From positions 124,001-188,000 of the forward strand of contig NZ_JAKKFH010000062.1 of assembly GCF_022230925.1 (NCBI RefSeq): a DNA stretch of 64,000 nucleotides. Direction: 5' to 3'. Position 1 is the first letter of the stretch. Every line of letters starts with the position of its first letter. This document shows positions 8,473-16,577 of the stretch, in pieces. The position numbers and the translations under genes are program-made. Origin of the DNA: Micromonospora alfalfae (lineage in GTDB: Bacteria > Actinomycetota > Actinomycetes > Mycobacteriales > Micromonosporaceae). The notes beneath the pieces were generated by a model. It saw only the letters and a list, made by a program, of their open reading frames with translations. It was not told where the DNA came from and ran no database searches.

Positions 8473-9163
8473 GTCCCGGCCATCGCCTTCCCCGTCGTTG
8501 GCACCCAACTGACCCCTCCCCTCCACGCCTGCCCTCTGAGTTGCAGTCGCATCGAGCGTGCAGACAGCCATTGTGGGCGCTCCCGCATGGGAGCCGCTCC
8601 CCTTGCGTGACGGCGCAGAGATGTCGCTCGAACTCGCCCGGCCCGACTGACGGTGCCAGCATTCCGGATCTCCGTTCCAGGTGCGGCAGCCAATCCCTGG
8701 GACGCACCCGTGACACTGCTGTCGGCGTTGGCTGGACTTCAATGGCCTGGTGTCGCAGCGCAGCTGGGGCAAGCCTGCTCTGTTGGAAGGCTGACAGCCT
8801 GGCGGCAGACGGGATCTCCACCTGCATGCTCAGCGGATGGTCGCGTGGTCCGGTTCGGCCACGCCCGTAGCCGGTCCGATGGGCGCGCCGCCCCTGACGG
8901 TGGACGCGGAGACGTACGGCCTCGCGACTCGCCGAGGCGGCGCGCGTCATCGGTGGTTCAACCGGTGGCTCGGCGCCACAGCCGCGCCTACGGGCGTCGC
9001 CGTCGCGGGCGCCGCGGCCAGGGACGTGGACGACGGTGCTTGGGATGATGACGCGCCGGCCTGGCTGGACGACTGGTTCCGCCGGCCTGGCGTTGCCAGG
9101 TCCGCACAACCAGTGCGCCAAGGGTGCTGGCAACACGCCGGATTCTCGTTGAGGGCTGCACTC
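8473..9163. other. About 690 bases without a supportable gene
   Basis: Open frames exist on both strands, as expected at this GC, but none has a ribosome site, recognisable domain or convincing neighbour overlap. The stretch may contain decayed coding DNA. I see no tRNA or long repeat. Confidence 0.4.
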
Positions 9164-9192
9164 TGTCACCGTCTTCTCGCATGGTGTATAGA
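9164..9192 (+). promoter_or_regulatory. Candidate sigma-70-type promoter
   Basis: TGTCAC at 9164-9169 and TATAGA at 9187-9192 are separated by 17 bases, an acceptable HrdB-type arrangement. It points at the hairpin at 9197-9244 and the gene at 9383. Confidence 0.45.
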
Positions 9193-9196
9193 TGGC

Positions 9197-9244
9197 GGGT
9201 GCTCCGCGCTAACCCGGCGCTCAACGAAGCGGCGCGGAGCACCC
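9197..9244 (+). promoter_or_regulatory. 13-bp perfect hairpin in the leader of the 9383 gene
   Basis: GGGTGCTCCGCGC (9197-9209) and GCGCGGAGCACCC (9232-9244) are perfect inverted repeats with a 22-base loop. It starts 5 bases after the candidate -10, so it would lie at the very 5' end of the transcript. It could attenuate transcription, protect the 5' end, or bind a repressor as DNA. No U-tract follows. Confidence 0.5.
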
Positions 9245-9382
9245 TGACCGACCAACCAGTCAGCAGATCGGCGTGGATAACTTTCCTCGACGTCCCTAAT
9301 GTCGGGAAAGGGGTCCGGATCAACTCCCGACAACATCGATCGCTGTCGGGACCACCCTCGTGCAACAAGGACGACCGACCGC

Positions 9383-10654
9383 ATGAGCACCGGCCAGCGC
9401 CAGCCGCGCCGCAACGCCCGCCCGTACACCGTCGACGAGGGCACCATCCGAACGCGGTCCGCCAATCCGGACGCCGCTGAGTACACCCTCTACGTGCGCC
9501 GCCTAATCGATGATCACCTGGGCGTCGGCGGACAGGCGAAGATCCTTGAGCACGCCCATAACCGGGGCTTGCACTACCCCGGTCTCAACCGCCAGAAGGT
9601 ATCGGAGCAGCTCAGCCGCTACCGCCTCGGTCCGACCTGGGAGATGACCGAGCTGATCATCGCGTGCCTGCCGGACAGCTGCGATACCGCCGGGATCCGG
9701 GCCCTCGCCGCGGGCTGGTACCAATGCGCACGAGGACAGCTCCCCCACGGCTACAACGGTCCGGTCAGCCGCCCGCCGGGCAAACCCGGCCAGCGCAACG
9801 TCCCGGAGAGCGAACCCGCCATTCCAGTCCTGCAACGCCAGGTCGCCCGTCTGCAGGAACGCCTCCGGGCAGAAGCCGAGCGCCATGTCAGCAACCTGCG
9901 GGCCTCGGAGAATGCCCGCAACGACGCGGTCCGCGTGGCCAACCAGCTCGAAGTGCAGTTCCACCAGACACGGGAGGAGCTGCTGCGGGTTCGCACCATC
10001 GCCGCGGAGGTCGCGACGATCCGCGAGGAGTACGCCCGTCAGTGCGTCGCACTCGAACTGGTGGCCGCGCCCAGTCTGCGCTCGACGCCGGTCATCGACC
10101 TGCCGAAGCTGCCCGTCACCCGCCGTCGGGTCCGCTTCGGCCTCCTGGTCACTGGGATCGACACCCAGGCACCACCGGCGCGCCGGGCGCTGGCCCGCTA
10201 CCTCTGTGTCTACGCCGAGCTCATTGGCGTCTCTTCCACCGAGCTCGCTCGCAGGGCGGACATCGCAACCACGGTGACGATGGACATCCTCGCTGGGCGC
10301 CTCGTACCCACCGCCGGCCACGCCACCCAATTAACCACCGTGCTGAACTGCGAACCGGACACCTTGCGCTCCCTCATCAGCGCCGCCAGCAGCGCCACCG
10401 CCGTCGACGAACACTTCTGGAGCATCGCCGGCGCCGTCGACACCACTCCCTCCCCCGACAGCGCACCGAATGCCGAGGACCTTGTCGGGATCGATCCCGA
10501 CAACCGTGCCGCGCATCCACACCCCGACCCGACAACAACACCGTCCACCCCGATCGCCGACCGACTCCGCCAAGTGGCCGCCGTGCACCAGCAGGGGTTG
10601 ATCAGCGACGGTGAGTACGCTGAGCAACGCTCCCGCATCATCGGCGAGCTGTAA
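9383..10654 (+). CDS. DNA-binding-like protein with coiled coil and SHOCT-like tail
   Basis: 423 residues from ATG 9383 (MSTGQRQPRRN). The N-terminal 110 residues (YVRRLIDDHLGVGGQAKILE, then HYPGLNRQKVSEQLSRYRLGP) look like an HTH used by actinobacterial regulators. Residues about 150-230 are a heptad-rich coiled coil (LQRQVARLQERLRAEAERH and on). A second HTH-like segment follows (LARRADIATTVTMDILAGR). The last 30 residues (LRQVAAVHQQGLISDGEYAE) match the SHOCT pattern, a short C-terminal oligomerisation motif. It is probably cytoplasmic and oligomeric; the function is unknown. It ends 204 bases before lsr2. Confidence 0.6.
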   Translation: MSTGQRQPRRNARPYTVDEGTIRTRSANPDAAEYTLYVRRLIDDHLGVGGQAKILEHAHNRGLHYPGLNRQKVSEQLSRYRLGPTWEMTELIIACLPDSCDTAGIRALAAGWYQCARGQLPHGYNGPVSRPPGKPGQRNVPESEPAIPVLQRQVARLQERLRAEAERHVSNLRASENARNDAVRVANQLEVQFHQTREELLRVRTIAAEVATIREEYARQCVALELVAAPSLRSTPVIDLPKLPVTRRRVRFGLLVTGIDTQAPPARRALARYLCVYAELIGVSSTELARRADIATTVTMDILAGRLVPTAGHATQLTTVLNCEPDTLRSLISAASSATAVDEHFWSIAGAVDTTPSPDSAPNAEDLVGIDPDNRAAHPHPDPTTTPSTPIADRLRQVAAVHQQGLISDGEYAEQRSRIIGEL

Positions 10655-10815
10655 CCGGACCAATGCCAGGGGAGCGCTTGGCGATGTCGATGCGATGCGG
10701 TTATACAGGCGCTCTGGCAAACGTTGCCGATGGCTCGACTACCAGAGATCGGCTGCTTCCTCGGGGACGACAGCGCAGCCAGCTGGCCCCACTTCTCTAT
10801 CAGCCATACAGAAGG

Positions 10816-10829
10816 CTACTGTTCAGTAG
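10816..10829. promoter_or_regulatory. Palindrome upstream of first lsr2
   Basis: CTACTGTTCAGTAG is a perfect palindrome (6-2-6), ending 29 bases before the lsr2 GTG. A closely related palindrome precedes the second lsr2 (41357-41370), and both are followed by TAGATC. It is either an autoregulatory operator or part of a shared promoter. Confidence 0.6.
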
Positions 10830-10858
10830 TAGATCCTGCGGAATTAGGGGGTAGAGCT

Positions 10859-11239
10859 GTGGCTAAGCAAATCATTCATAAGCTGGTCGACGACCTGGAC
10901 GGCGGAAGCGCGGACGAAACCGTCAGGTTCGCCCTTGATGGCGTTCAGTACGAAATCGACGTGTCAGCCGCGAACGCAGAGAAGCTGCGGGACGCCTTCT
11001 CGCCGTACACCACCCACGGCGTCAAGGTGGGACGGGGCGGCGTCGCACGATCCGCACGCGCCACGCATAGCGCGGCGGGTGTAGGCAGTTCGCGGGGTGC
11101 CCGTACCGGCGGAGTCGCGAACCGGGATCAGAACAAGGCGATCAGGGACTGGGCCAAGAGGGCCGGCAAGGACATCTCGGATCGCGGCCGAATCCCTCAG
11201 GAAATTGTCGCCGAGTACCACGCGTCGGCAGGGCGCTGA
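10859..11239 (+). CDS. lsr2: Lsr2 nucleoid-associated protein, copy 1
   Basis: 126 residues from GTG 10859 (VAKQIIHKLVDDLDGGSADE). The N-terminal dimerisation domain has the expected GVQYEIDVS strand. A Ser/Ala/Arg linker follows. The C-terminal DNA-binding domain has the AT-hook-like RGR inside SDRGRIPQEIV, which inserts into the minor groove of AT-rich DNA. Lsr2 is the actinobacterial H-NS analogue that bridges and silences foreign DNA. The host chromosome normally carries its own copy, so this one and the copy at 41406 are probably element-encoded and may mask the element or cut its fitness cost. I chose GTG over the longer frame because homology starts there. Confidence 0.92.
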   Translation: MAKQIIHKLVDDLDGGSADETVRFALDGVQYEIDVSAANAEKLRDAFSPYTTHGVKVGRGGVARSARATHSAAGVGSSRGARTGGVANRDQNKAIRDWAKRAGKDISDRGRIPQEIVAEYHASAGR

Positions 11240-11246
11240 TCACCGT

Positions 11247-11657
11247 CTAACGCTGCATTGACTTGCCGTTCTGGGCTGGCGGGGTGGAAGCTATCGGCGC
11301 ATCCGCAGGTGGAGTCGCGGCGACGCCCCTACCCCGCTCCACCCGTCCGCCTGGCCCTGCTGCACGAGGTGCCACTTTACTCGGATCAGCATCAGTCTCT
11401 ACGGGTGGCGCGCCACCTTGTTGTTCGCGCCATCGCCCCGCGGAGTCGGCGCGCAGGAGACGCTCGACCATCGCCGCAGCGTCGTCCTTCGAGTCGTACG
11501 TCCAGCGCAGCACCTGACCCGTCTCGCTATTGCCGGTACGAGCAATCACCTTCCACCGCGTCTGACGGATCAACCAGACGTCACGCCGAGTTAGACGCCC
11601 CCAAACGCCGTTCCACCACCGCTTCGCCACCTCCTCCGCCACGGCCTGATCGTACAC
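11247..11657 (-). CDS. Hypothetical protein
   Basis: 136 residues from GTG 11657. The N-terminal 75 residues look conserved-domain-like (RRDVWLIRQTRWKVIARTGN, then TGQVLRWTYDSKDDAAAMVE), a compact alpha/beta pattern seen in small actinobacterial hypothetical proteins. The C-terminal 60 residues are a Pro/Ala/Gly-rich low-complexity tail. There is no signal or membrane span. It is convergent with lsr2, with stops only 7 bases apart. I do not recognise a function. Confidence 0.55.
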   Translation of the reverse strand: MYDQAVAEEVAKRWWNGVWGRLTRRDVWLIRQTRWKVIARTGNSETGQVLRWTYDSKDDAAAMVERLLRADSAGRWREQQGGAPPVETDADPSKVAPRAAGPGGRVERGRGVAATPPADAPIASTPPAQNGKSMQR

Positions 11658-12147
11658 ACGTTCGATTGCCTGGATGTCAGCCGAAGCGGTTAGGTGTCAC
11701 TCGCCTGTTACAGCGGTCCCCGCTTGCCGCGTCTATAGGGCCCGCAGCAGTCGGGACAAGACTGATACATCCGCAAAATCCGGCCGCCGCGCTGGTGGCC
11801 GGACCGGTCATCTCGTAAAGCATGCCTGCCACACGACCGTCTCACCGCGCCCCGACACTGCGTGTCCGCCTCCCGGGCCCCCTCCGCGGCAGAACATCCA
11901 CTCCTCGACGGTATGTGCCGCCGATCGCGGCACTCACCGTCGAGGCCGTCCCGATCCGCTGCCAACAACCGCGTGCCACCCACGCACAGCGGTGCGAATG
12001 CCCAACCGGCTCTCAGCCCGGTTGGCGGTGGCCCGCTCGTGCGGTCCAGCGCAATTGCAGCAGTGTGCCGGACACATGCCAGGACGGCGGTGCACGCGAG
12101 ACGGGGATCCCTCAAGGCGCCCGAGGCCCGTCGATAGAGTCTGATGT
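11658..12147. other. 490 bases without a supportable gene; one hairpin
   Basis: A divergent spacer between the 11657 and 12148 starts. CCAACCGG (12002-12009) and CCGGTTGG (12018-12025) form a perfect 8-bp stem with an 8-base loop, not followed by a T run. No frame here has a good start or familiar motif. Confidence 0.45.
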
Positions 12148-13929
12148 ATGCGCAGAAGACGGGTACGGCGTAGCCGCCCTCATCTGATCCTCTGCTGGGA
12201 GCCGAGCCCGGCGCCGGGCGTGCCCGGGTCGGCGGCCGGGGAGCCGCAGCCCGGTGAGCGGATCGGCCCGCATCTGCTGGGCGGGTTCACCCAGGCGCTC
12301 AAGCCCAGATCGCGCGGGGACCTGGCCACCAGCCTGATCGAAGGGTTCCTCGGCGATCACGGCCAAGGGTTCCGGTTACGCGCCGGGTGGGTGCTCGGAC
12401 CGCAGATCAGCGCCACCGCCACCCGCCTCGGTGCTGGGCACCGGCAACCGCTGGCCGAGCTGGCTGGTTGGCAGATACTGGCAGAGCTCGCCAACGAGAT
12501 CCGGCAGATGATGCGCCCGATCGCCGCACGGCACGACCCAGGCTTCTGGTACGCGCTGCTCGTAAGGGCACAGCCACTCATGATCGCCTGGCTGGGCAAC
12601 GTGGCAATGTTCGCTCTACCAGCGATCGGCTCGGCCGTGTTTTCGTCCCCGCGGAAGTCCACCCTGGTTGGCTTCCTGACAGCACCGTGGCGGGTCCCGC
12701 CGAGCGTGATGACCGAGCTTGACCACCTGATCTACCTGGGGCTGGTCCTGGCGAACATCGAGATTGCCAAACGCCGCGTCGGCAAGGGCCAGGAAGTCGC
12801 CTTGGTCCACGAAGGGCTGTTCCACGCCTCGTTCGAACCTCGCACCGAGGTCGCCGCAGCGATCGACCTGTTCGACGAGCGGGTCTCGGCCGCCCACCAC
12901 GGGCCGGCCGCCGCGCTCGGCGCGTACGGCACGGCGCTGGCGCCGCTCACCGCGCAGTGGCCGATGATCGTCTGGGGCTCGCTAATCAACCAGCCGGCGT
13001 TGCACGGTCCGCTGCTGCGGCAGGCACTACGCGACTGGGACCCGGTGTTCCCGATCCTCACCGACCTCAAGCAGACGGTCCCCGCCGCGTTCCTGCCCGG
13101 CAGTTTCGGGCTCACCGGCGAGGCTCAAACAGTCGCGGTATTCCTGAAGGCATACAGCGACCTGGTGGTGGCCCGCGGCGCAGTCCTTCGAATTTCCCGG
13201 CGGGCCTGGTCGAGGTTCGGCTACGTGGTGCGGAGCCGACGCGAGTTTCTTCGGGCATTTACGAAGGCTGCCGCCGGGCATCCCGTCCTGAGAGGCGGCT
13301 GGCTCAACGGGGGCCCAGACGACGCGATCGTCTACCTCATCGACAGCGGGCTGATCCACGAAGTCGGTCGCCGGCACCTGGTCCTCAACGGCGCCATGGC
13401 GTCGGCGGCACTGACGGAGGTCTTCCATCGGCCCGGCGACGACAACGCCGCGAACGTGTGGGCCGGTGCGTTCGAGGACGAGGTGCAGCAGCTCATTGAT
13501 CTGACGATGTGGCGGCCACCGGAGCAGTACCGGTCGCTGATCCGCCGCAACGTGAAGATCGACGGCGCGATGATCACCGACATCGACGCGGTCGCCTACC
13601 ACGACGGAGTGCTGCTGCTCATCGATTGCAAGGCCTACAAGAGCAACGCCCGACTCGCAGCAGGCGAGTACTCAGCGATCAAGACGCTGCGAGAGAAGGC
13701 GGAGAAGGCGTGGACGTCCTGGGCAGACAGGGTGACCACCATCGATGACAACCGCACCAAGCTGGCGGTACCCGTGCCAACCGAGGTCACCATCGCCGGT
13801 GTCGTCGTGCTCCCCTTCACGCCGTTCCTGCTGCCTGGAGATACGACTCAGTTGACCGTCGGGTCGCTGCGAAGGGTCAGCTCGGTCGGAGAGCTGCTGC
13901 TGTTCCTCACCGACCTGCAACTAACCTAG
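12148..13929 (+). CDS. Large protein with C-terminal PD-(D/E)XK nuclease-like motif
   Basis: 593 residues. Most of the protein (residues 1-430) is helical and unfamiliar. Near the C-terminus the elements of a PD-(D/E)XK nuclease appear in order: AFEDEVQQLID (helix with Glu, about residue 435-445), then ITDIDAVAYHDG (Asp, about 477) and LLLIDCKAYKS (Asp-Cys-Lys, about 491-493). This is the arrangement seen in restriction-like and NERD/Holliday-type nucleases, so it may cut DNA. No HTH or ATPase motif is visible. It is convergent with the DNA ligase gene, stops about 40 bases apart. It may be a single-protein defence nuclease or a repair factor; the catalytic assignment rests on motif reading alone. 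Confidence 0.6.
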   Translation: MRRRRVRRSRPHLILCWEPSPAPGVPGSAAGEPQPGERIGPHLLGGFTQALKPRSRGDLATSLIEGFLGDHGQGFRLRAGWVLGPQISATATRLGAGHRQPLAELAGWQILAELANEIRQMMRPIAARHDPGFWYALLVRAQPLMIAWLGNVAMFALPAIGSAVFSSPRKSTLVGFLTAPWRVPPSVMTELDHLIYLGLVLANIEIAKRRVGKGQEVALVHEGLFHASFEPRTEVAAAIDLFDERVSAAHHGPAAALGAYGTALAPLTAQWPMIVWGSLINQPALHGPLLRQALRDWDPVFPILTDLKQTVPAAFLPGSFGLTGEAQTVAVFLKAYSDLVVARGAVLRISRRAWSRFGYVVRSRREFLRAFTKAAAGHPVLRGGWLNGGPDDAIVYLIDSGLIHEVGRRHLVLNGAMASAALTEVFHRPGDDNAANVWAGAFEDEVQQLIDLTMWRPPEQYRSLIRRNVKIDGAMITDIDAVAYHDGVLLLIDCKAYKSNARLAAGEYSAIKTLREKAEKAWTSWADRVTTIDDNRTKLAVPVPTEVTIAGVVVLPFTPFLLPGDTTQLTVGSLRRVSSVGELLLFLTDLQLT

Positions 13930-13970
13930 CTGCGAACTGCCTGGTGAGTTTCGCTGGCATCGCCGCTGGG

Positions 13971-15080
13971 CTACGCGTCGCCGAAGTACCCCTCGACTTC
14001 GCCCAAGAGCAACGGCACGTTGTAGACCGACATATCTGAGCGGGTCCGGACGTAGCGGACCGCGTGTCGCCAACGTTGATGCTCGAACGCCACGTCGGCC
14101 TCAATCTCGACCACCACGGTCGGTTCAACTTGCACGTACCGCAGTGGGTCCGGCCGGTCGAACTGCCCCGCCCAAGAGGCGGGGAGCGGATGCGGCCACG
14201 GATGAACGACGGCCGCGCGGCGATGCTGTAAGGCCCCTGGTAGAGACAGGGCCGCAGACAGCTCGGCCCGCTGATCCGCGGAAAGTGGGTGAGTACGGCC
14301 GGTGTAGCGCAGCTTCCCGCGCCGATCGAACCGGCCCAGCAGGACCGTGCTCGGGGACCGCACGGCGCCCGTCACGCCGCCAACGATCGCCTCGCTGACG
14401 ATGCGGGTGCGGAACTTCGCCCAGCCGCGCCGGCCCAACTCGTACCGGCCATCCAGCCGCTTGGTCACCACCCCTTCGATCCCGGTGGCGACGGTCCAGT
14501 GGGTCAGCCAGTCCCACACCTGCCGCATGTCGGCGGTCTGCGGGGTGGCCGTCAGCGACGCGGGCGCGTCGGTGAGCAGCCGTTCCAGCCGTGCCCGCCG
14601 TTCCGTCAGCGGCAAGTCCACGATCACTCCCCCACTGGAGTCCGCGAGCAGGTCGAACAGGATGTAGTGAGCGGGGCAGTCGCGAGTCAGACGTAGCAGC
14701 CCTCGGCCGGCGGTTACGCGGCGCTGGAGCTGCGCGAAGTTCGTCCTGCCGCGCTCGAACACGATCAGCTCACCGTCTAGGACCGCCCCGGCGGGAATGG
14801 TGTCTCGGATCGCTCGGGTGATGTCCGGGAAGTAGGTGGTGAGGTTCCTCCCGGCCCGCGACTGGAGGTACACCCCCTCCGAGTCTCGGAAGGCAATCAC
14901 GCGCCATCCGTCCCACTTCGGCTCGTGGACCAGGTTAGGGCCTTCGGGCACCTGGTCGACCGGGGCGGCAAGCATCGGTGCGATTGGCCGCCGCAGCGCC
15001 GGGTCCGCTGCCCGGCGTCGAGCGGGGTTCACCGCCCACGCCCGTTGTGAACACCTTTCATTCTCCGCCCCCCAGGTCAT
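13971..15080 (-). CDS. ATP-dependent DNA ligase (LigC/LigD ligase-domain type)
   Basis: About 369 residues with the nucleotidyltransferase motifs of ATP-dependent DNA ligases: motif I EPKWDGWR with the adenylated Lys near residue 55, motif III VLDGELIVF, motif IV EGVVTKRLDGRY and motif V WAKFR. A C-terminal OB-fold region follows, ending LLLGEVEGYFGDA. These enzymes seal nicks using ATP; LigC/LigD-type ligases serve non-homologous end joining and excision repair. There is no polymerase or nuclease domain, so it is the stand-alone form. The start is uncertain: ATG 15080 is the longest, but a GTG about 17 codons in (VNPARRRAADPALRR) is equally plausible. No ku gene is visible in the window. Confidence 0.85.
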   Translation of the reverse strand: MTWGAENERCSQRAWAVNPARRRAADPALRRPIAPMLAAPVDQVPEGPNLVHEPKWDGWRVIAFRDSEGVYLQSRAGRNLTTYFPDITRAIRDTIPAGAVLDGELIVFERGRTNFAQLQRRVTAGRGLLRLTRDCPAHYILFDLLADSSGGVIVDLPLTERRARLERLLTDAPASLTATPQTADMRQVWDWLTHWTVATGIEGVVTKRLDGRYELGRRGWAKFRTRIVSEAIVGGVTGAVRSPSTVLLGRFDRRGKLRYTGRTHPLSADQRAELSAALSLPGALQHRRAAVVHPWPHPLPASWAGQFDRPDPLRYVQVEPTVVVEIEADVAFEHQRWRHAVRYVRTRSDMSVYNVPLLLGEVEGYFGDA

Positions 15081-15396
15081 CGTGAGGGACCAGTCATCGG
15101 CGTCGGGTGGAGATCCGCCACAACGAATGCGGCGAAGGTGAAGCCGGCGGCCGGAATCGAACCTCCTGCCTCCAGGCCTGTGTGTGTCTCCGAGCCCCCG
15201 ACGTCCGCTGCCATCGCGGTCATCGACCGGCTGCTAACATCGGAGCCTCTTCGGCCTCACGCTCACCGCGCTCCTGCGAGGCGCGAGGTTGAGGTTGTGG
15301 GTGATTCACACGGCCGGGGGGTTGCCACTTCGTTCGCTTGCGGACGTTGTTCCCCCGGTCGTTCCATCCGCTGGCCACTCGCGGACAGGGACAGGC

Positions 15397-15903
15397 ATGG
15401 AGATCCGAAACATCGATGGCCGGCCTCACACAGACATTGCCGGCGCAGCTGAGTTGACCCGAAGATCCGAGGCTACCGTCCGACTCAGGACATCACCGAA
15501 GCAGCGGCAGCAGGGTTCCGGCTGGCCAGCGTCGGTCAAGCAGGACAAGAAGGCATGGTTTCCCGTCGATGAGCTAGAGCGCGTCCGGGACATCCTCCTA
15601 CCGCAGATCGTCGAGGCCGCCAAAGCACGGGTGAGCCTTGTCGACCTCGACGGCGACCCCGACGAGTTGATATCCGCTACTGAATTTCGGAAGATCCTCA
15701 AACTCAGCCAAGGAGCATGGGACCACTACGTCGGCCTCAGCAGGCCCGCGTGGAGCCGCGGCGAGGATGGCTATCTCCCCTTCTTCGATGACGAGAAGCA
15801 GGCGCCCGTGCAGGGTTCGGTCAAATACTGGAAGCGCCGTCGCGCGCAAGAGTGGATCAACCGCAGGGGCGGAAGCGTTCAGAGCCCCGAGCAGTCCGGG
15901 TAA
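15397..15903 (+). CDS. Putative DNA-binding protein, GDPDEL-repeat family
   Basis: 168 residues from ATG 15397. The N-terminal part (AGAAELTRRSEATVRLRTSP) looks like a winged-HTH or excisionase-like fold. The second part starts with DLDGDPDELISATEFRKILK, which closely matches repeats in the 21894 gene product (SGDPDELVNSTTVARMLGY and SGDPDELVGAPEAARVLGY). Both end in Lys/Arg-rich segments plus a W-containing helix (YWKRRRAQEWINRR). I infer a small family of tandem-HTH DNA-binding proteins carried by this element. The role is unknown. Confidence 0.55.
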   Translation: MEIRNIDGRPHTDIAGAAELTRRSEATVRLRTSPKQRQQGSGWPASVKQDKKAWFPVDELERVRDILLPQIVEAAKARVSLVDLDGDPDELISATEFRKILKLSQGAWDHYVGLSRPAWSRGEDGYLPFFDDEKQAPVQGSVKYWKRRRAQEWINRRGGSVQSPEQSG

Positions 15904-16499
15904 TCCATTGGCGGGTGGCGTCTGACGGTGGGCCTTCGCCACTCTGACCGACAGGCTCTATGCGCCTGGCAACCACCGTCGACTGGAATCGACCTACGGC
16001 CGACGGCCTCCGGCCCGGTCAGCGTCCCGCCGCTGAACCGCGTCGCCTCGCCGGCGAGGCAGGCTCCGGGATGAACCAGAGCAGCGCCGATTCTTCCCGG
16101 CGACCTGCCCAAGGGCACCATGTTCGGTGGTGAGCCGCAAGCCACACCCCAGGCTTGCCCCTCACCACCGAACATGGTGGATCAGAGATCAGGCCGCCGG
16201 GAAGAATCTCTGACACCGGGCTGAATGCGCGCGTACGCCCCCGAACAACAAAACCGGCGTAATTCAATTCCTTTCGAACCCATGCTCCGCAATTGGCCGC
16301 TTCTGTCTGGGCAGACCCGTTAGACAGCCTTCCTAGGCCCCAAGAAACCGCTCAGGCCACCCCCGCCACCCTGGCAGACAACTTCAATCCAGATCACGCC
16401 CCCTCCCTCGCCACCCTCGAATACGCCAACGCACAATCGGCTTCCACCCCGCCGGAAGCCCTCCCAAAACCGAAATCCAAGTAGACGCCACACGATCAA
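15904..16499. other. About 600 bases noncoding, holding a long palindrome
   Basis: Apart from the palindrome at 16089-16208 I see no supportable gene. A 63-codon frame at 16293-16484 has only a TTG start and no ribosome site. The stretch lies just upstream of the DUF932/ParB gene block, where a plasmid origin, partition site or control RNA would be plausible. Confidence 0.5.
16089..16208. repeat. 120-bp imperfect palindrome (three nested stems)
   Basis: Three nested arm pairs share one centre near 16148. Outer: GATTCTTCCCGGCGACCTG (16089-16107) pairs with 16190-16208 with one mismatch. Middle: CACCATGTTCGGTGGTGAG (16116-16134) pairs perfectly with 16161-16179. Inner: GCAAGCC (16137-16143) pairs with GGCTTGC (16152-16158) around an 8-base loop. 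As RNA or cruciform DNA it would be a very stable long hairpin. It could be a replication or partition structure, a site for a hairpin-processing enzyme, or a small nonautonomous element. Confidence 0.8.
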
Positions 16500-16521
16500 T
16501 CATGTATCATTAAATACATGA
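16500..16521. promoter_or_regulatory. AT-rich operator-like palindrome
   Basis: TCATGTAT, 6 bases, ATACATGA is a perfect inverted repeat in otherwise GC-rich DNA, 57 bases before the chosen GTG of the DUF932 gene. It probably overlaps the promoter of that gene and is a likely repressor site. Confidence 0.55.
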
Positions 16522-16577
16522 GGAAGGGGTGGCAACCCCCAACCGAATTCCCACAATCCCACTCGAAGGGAACAATC

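Noticed and set aside
8837..9247. 136-codon plus-strand frame in the spacer
   Set aside because: No family pattern or ribosome site, and it overlaps the 9164 promoter and hairpin.
15141..15172. Reverse-complement text resembling a tRNA T-arm (GGTTCGATTCCGG)
   Set aside because: The flanking T-stem has two mismatches and no anticodon arm or acceptor pairing is found; one such 9-mer is expected by chance.
16293..16484. 63-codon plus-strand frame before the operator
   Set aside because: Only a TTG start, no ribosome site and no recognisable sequence.
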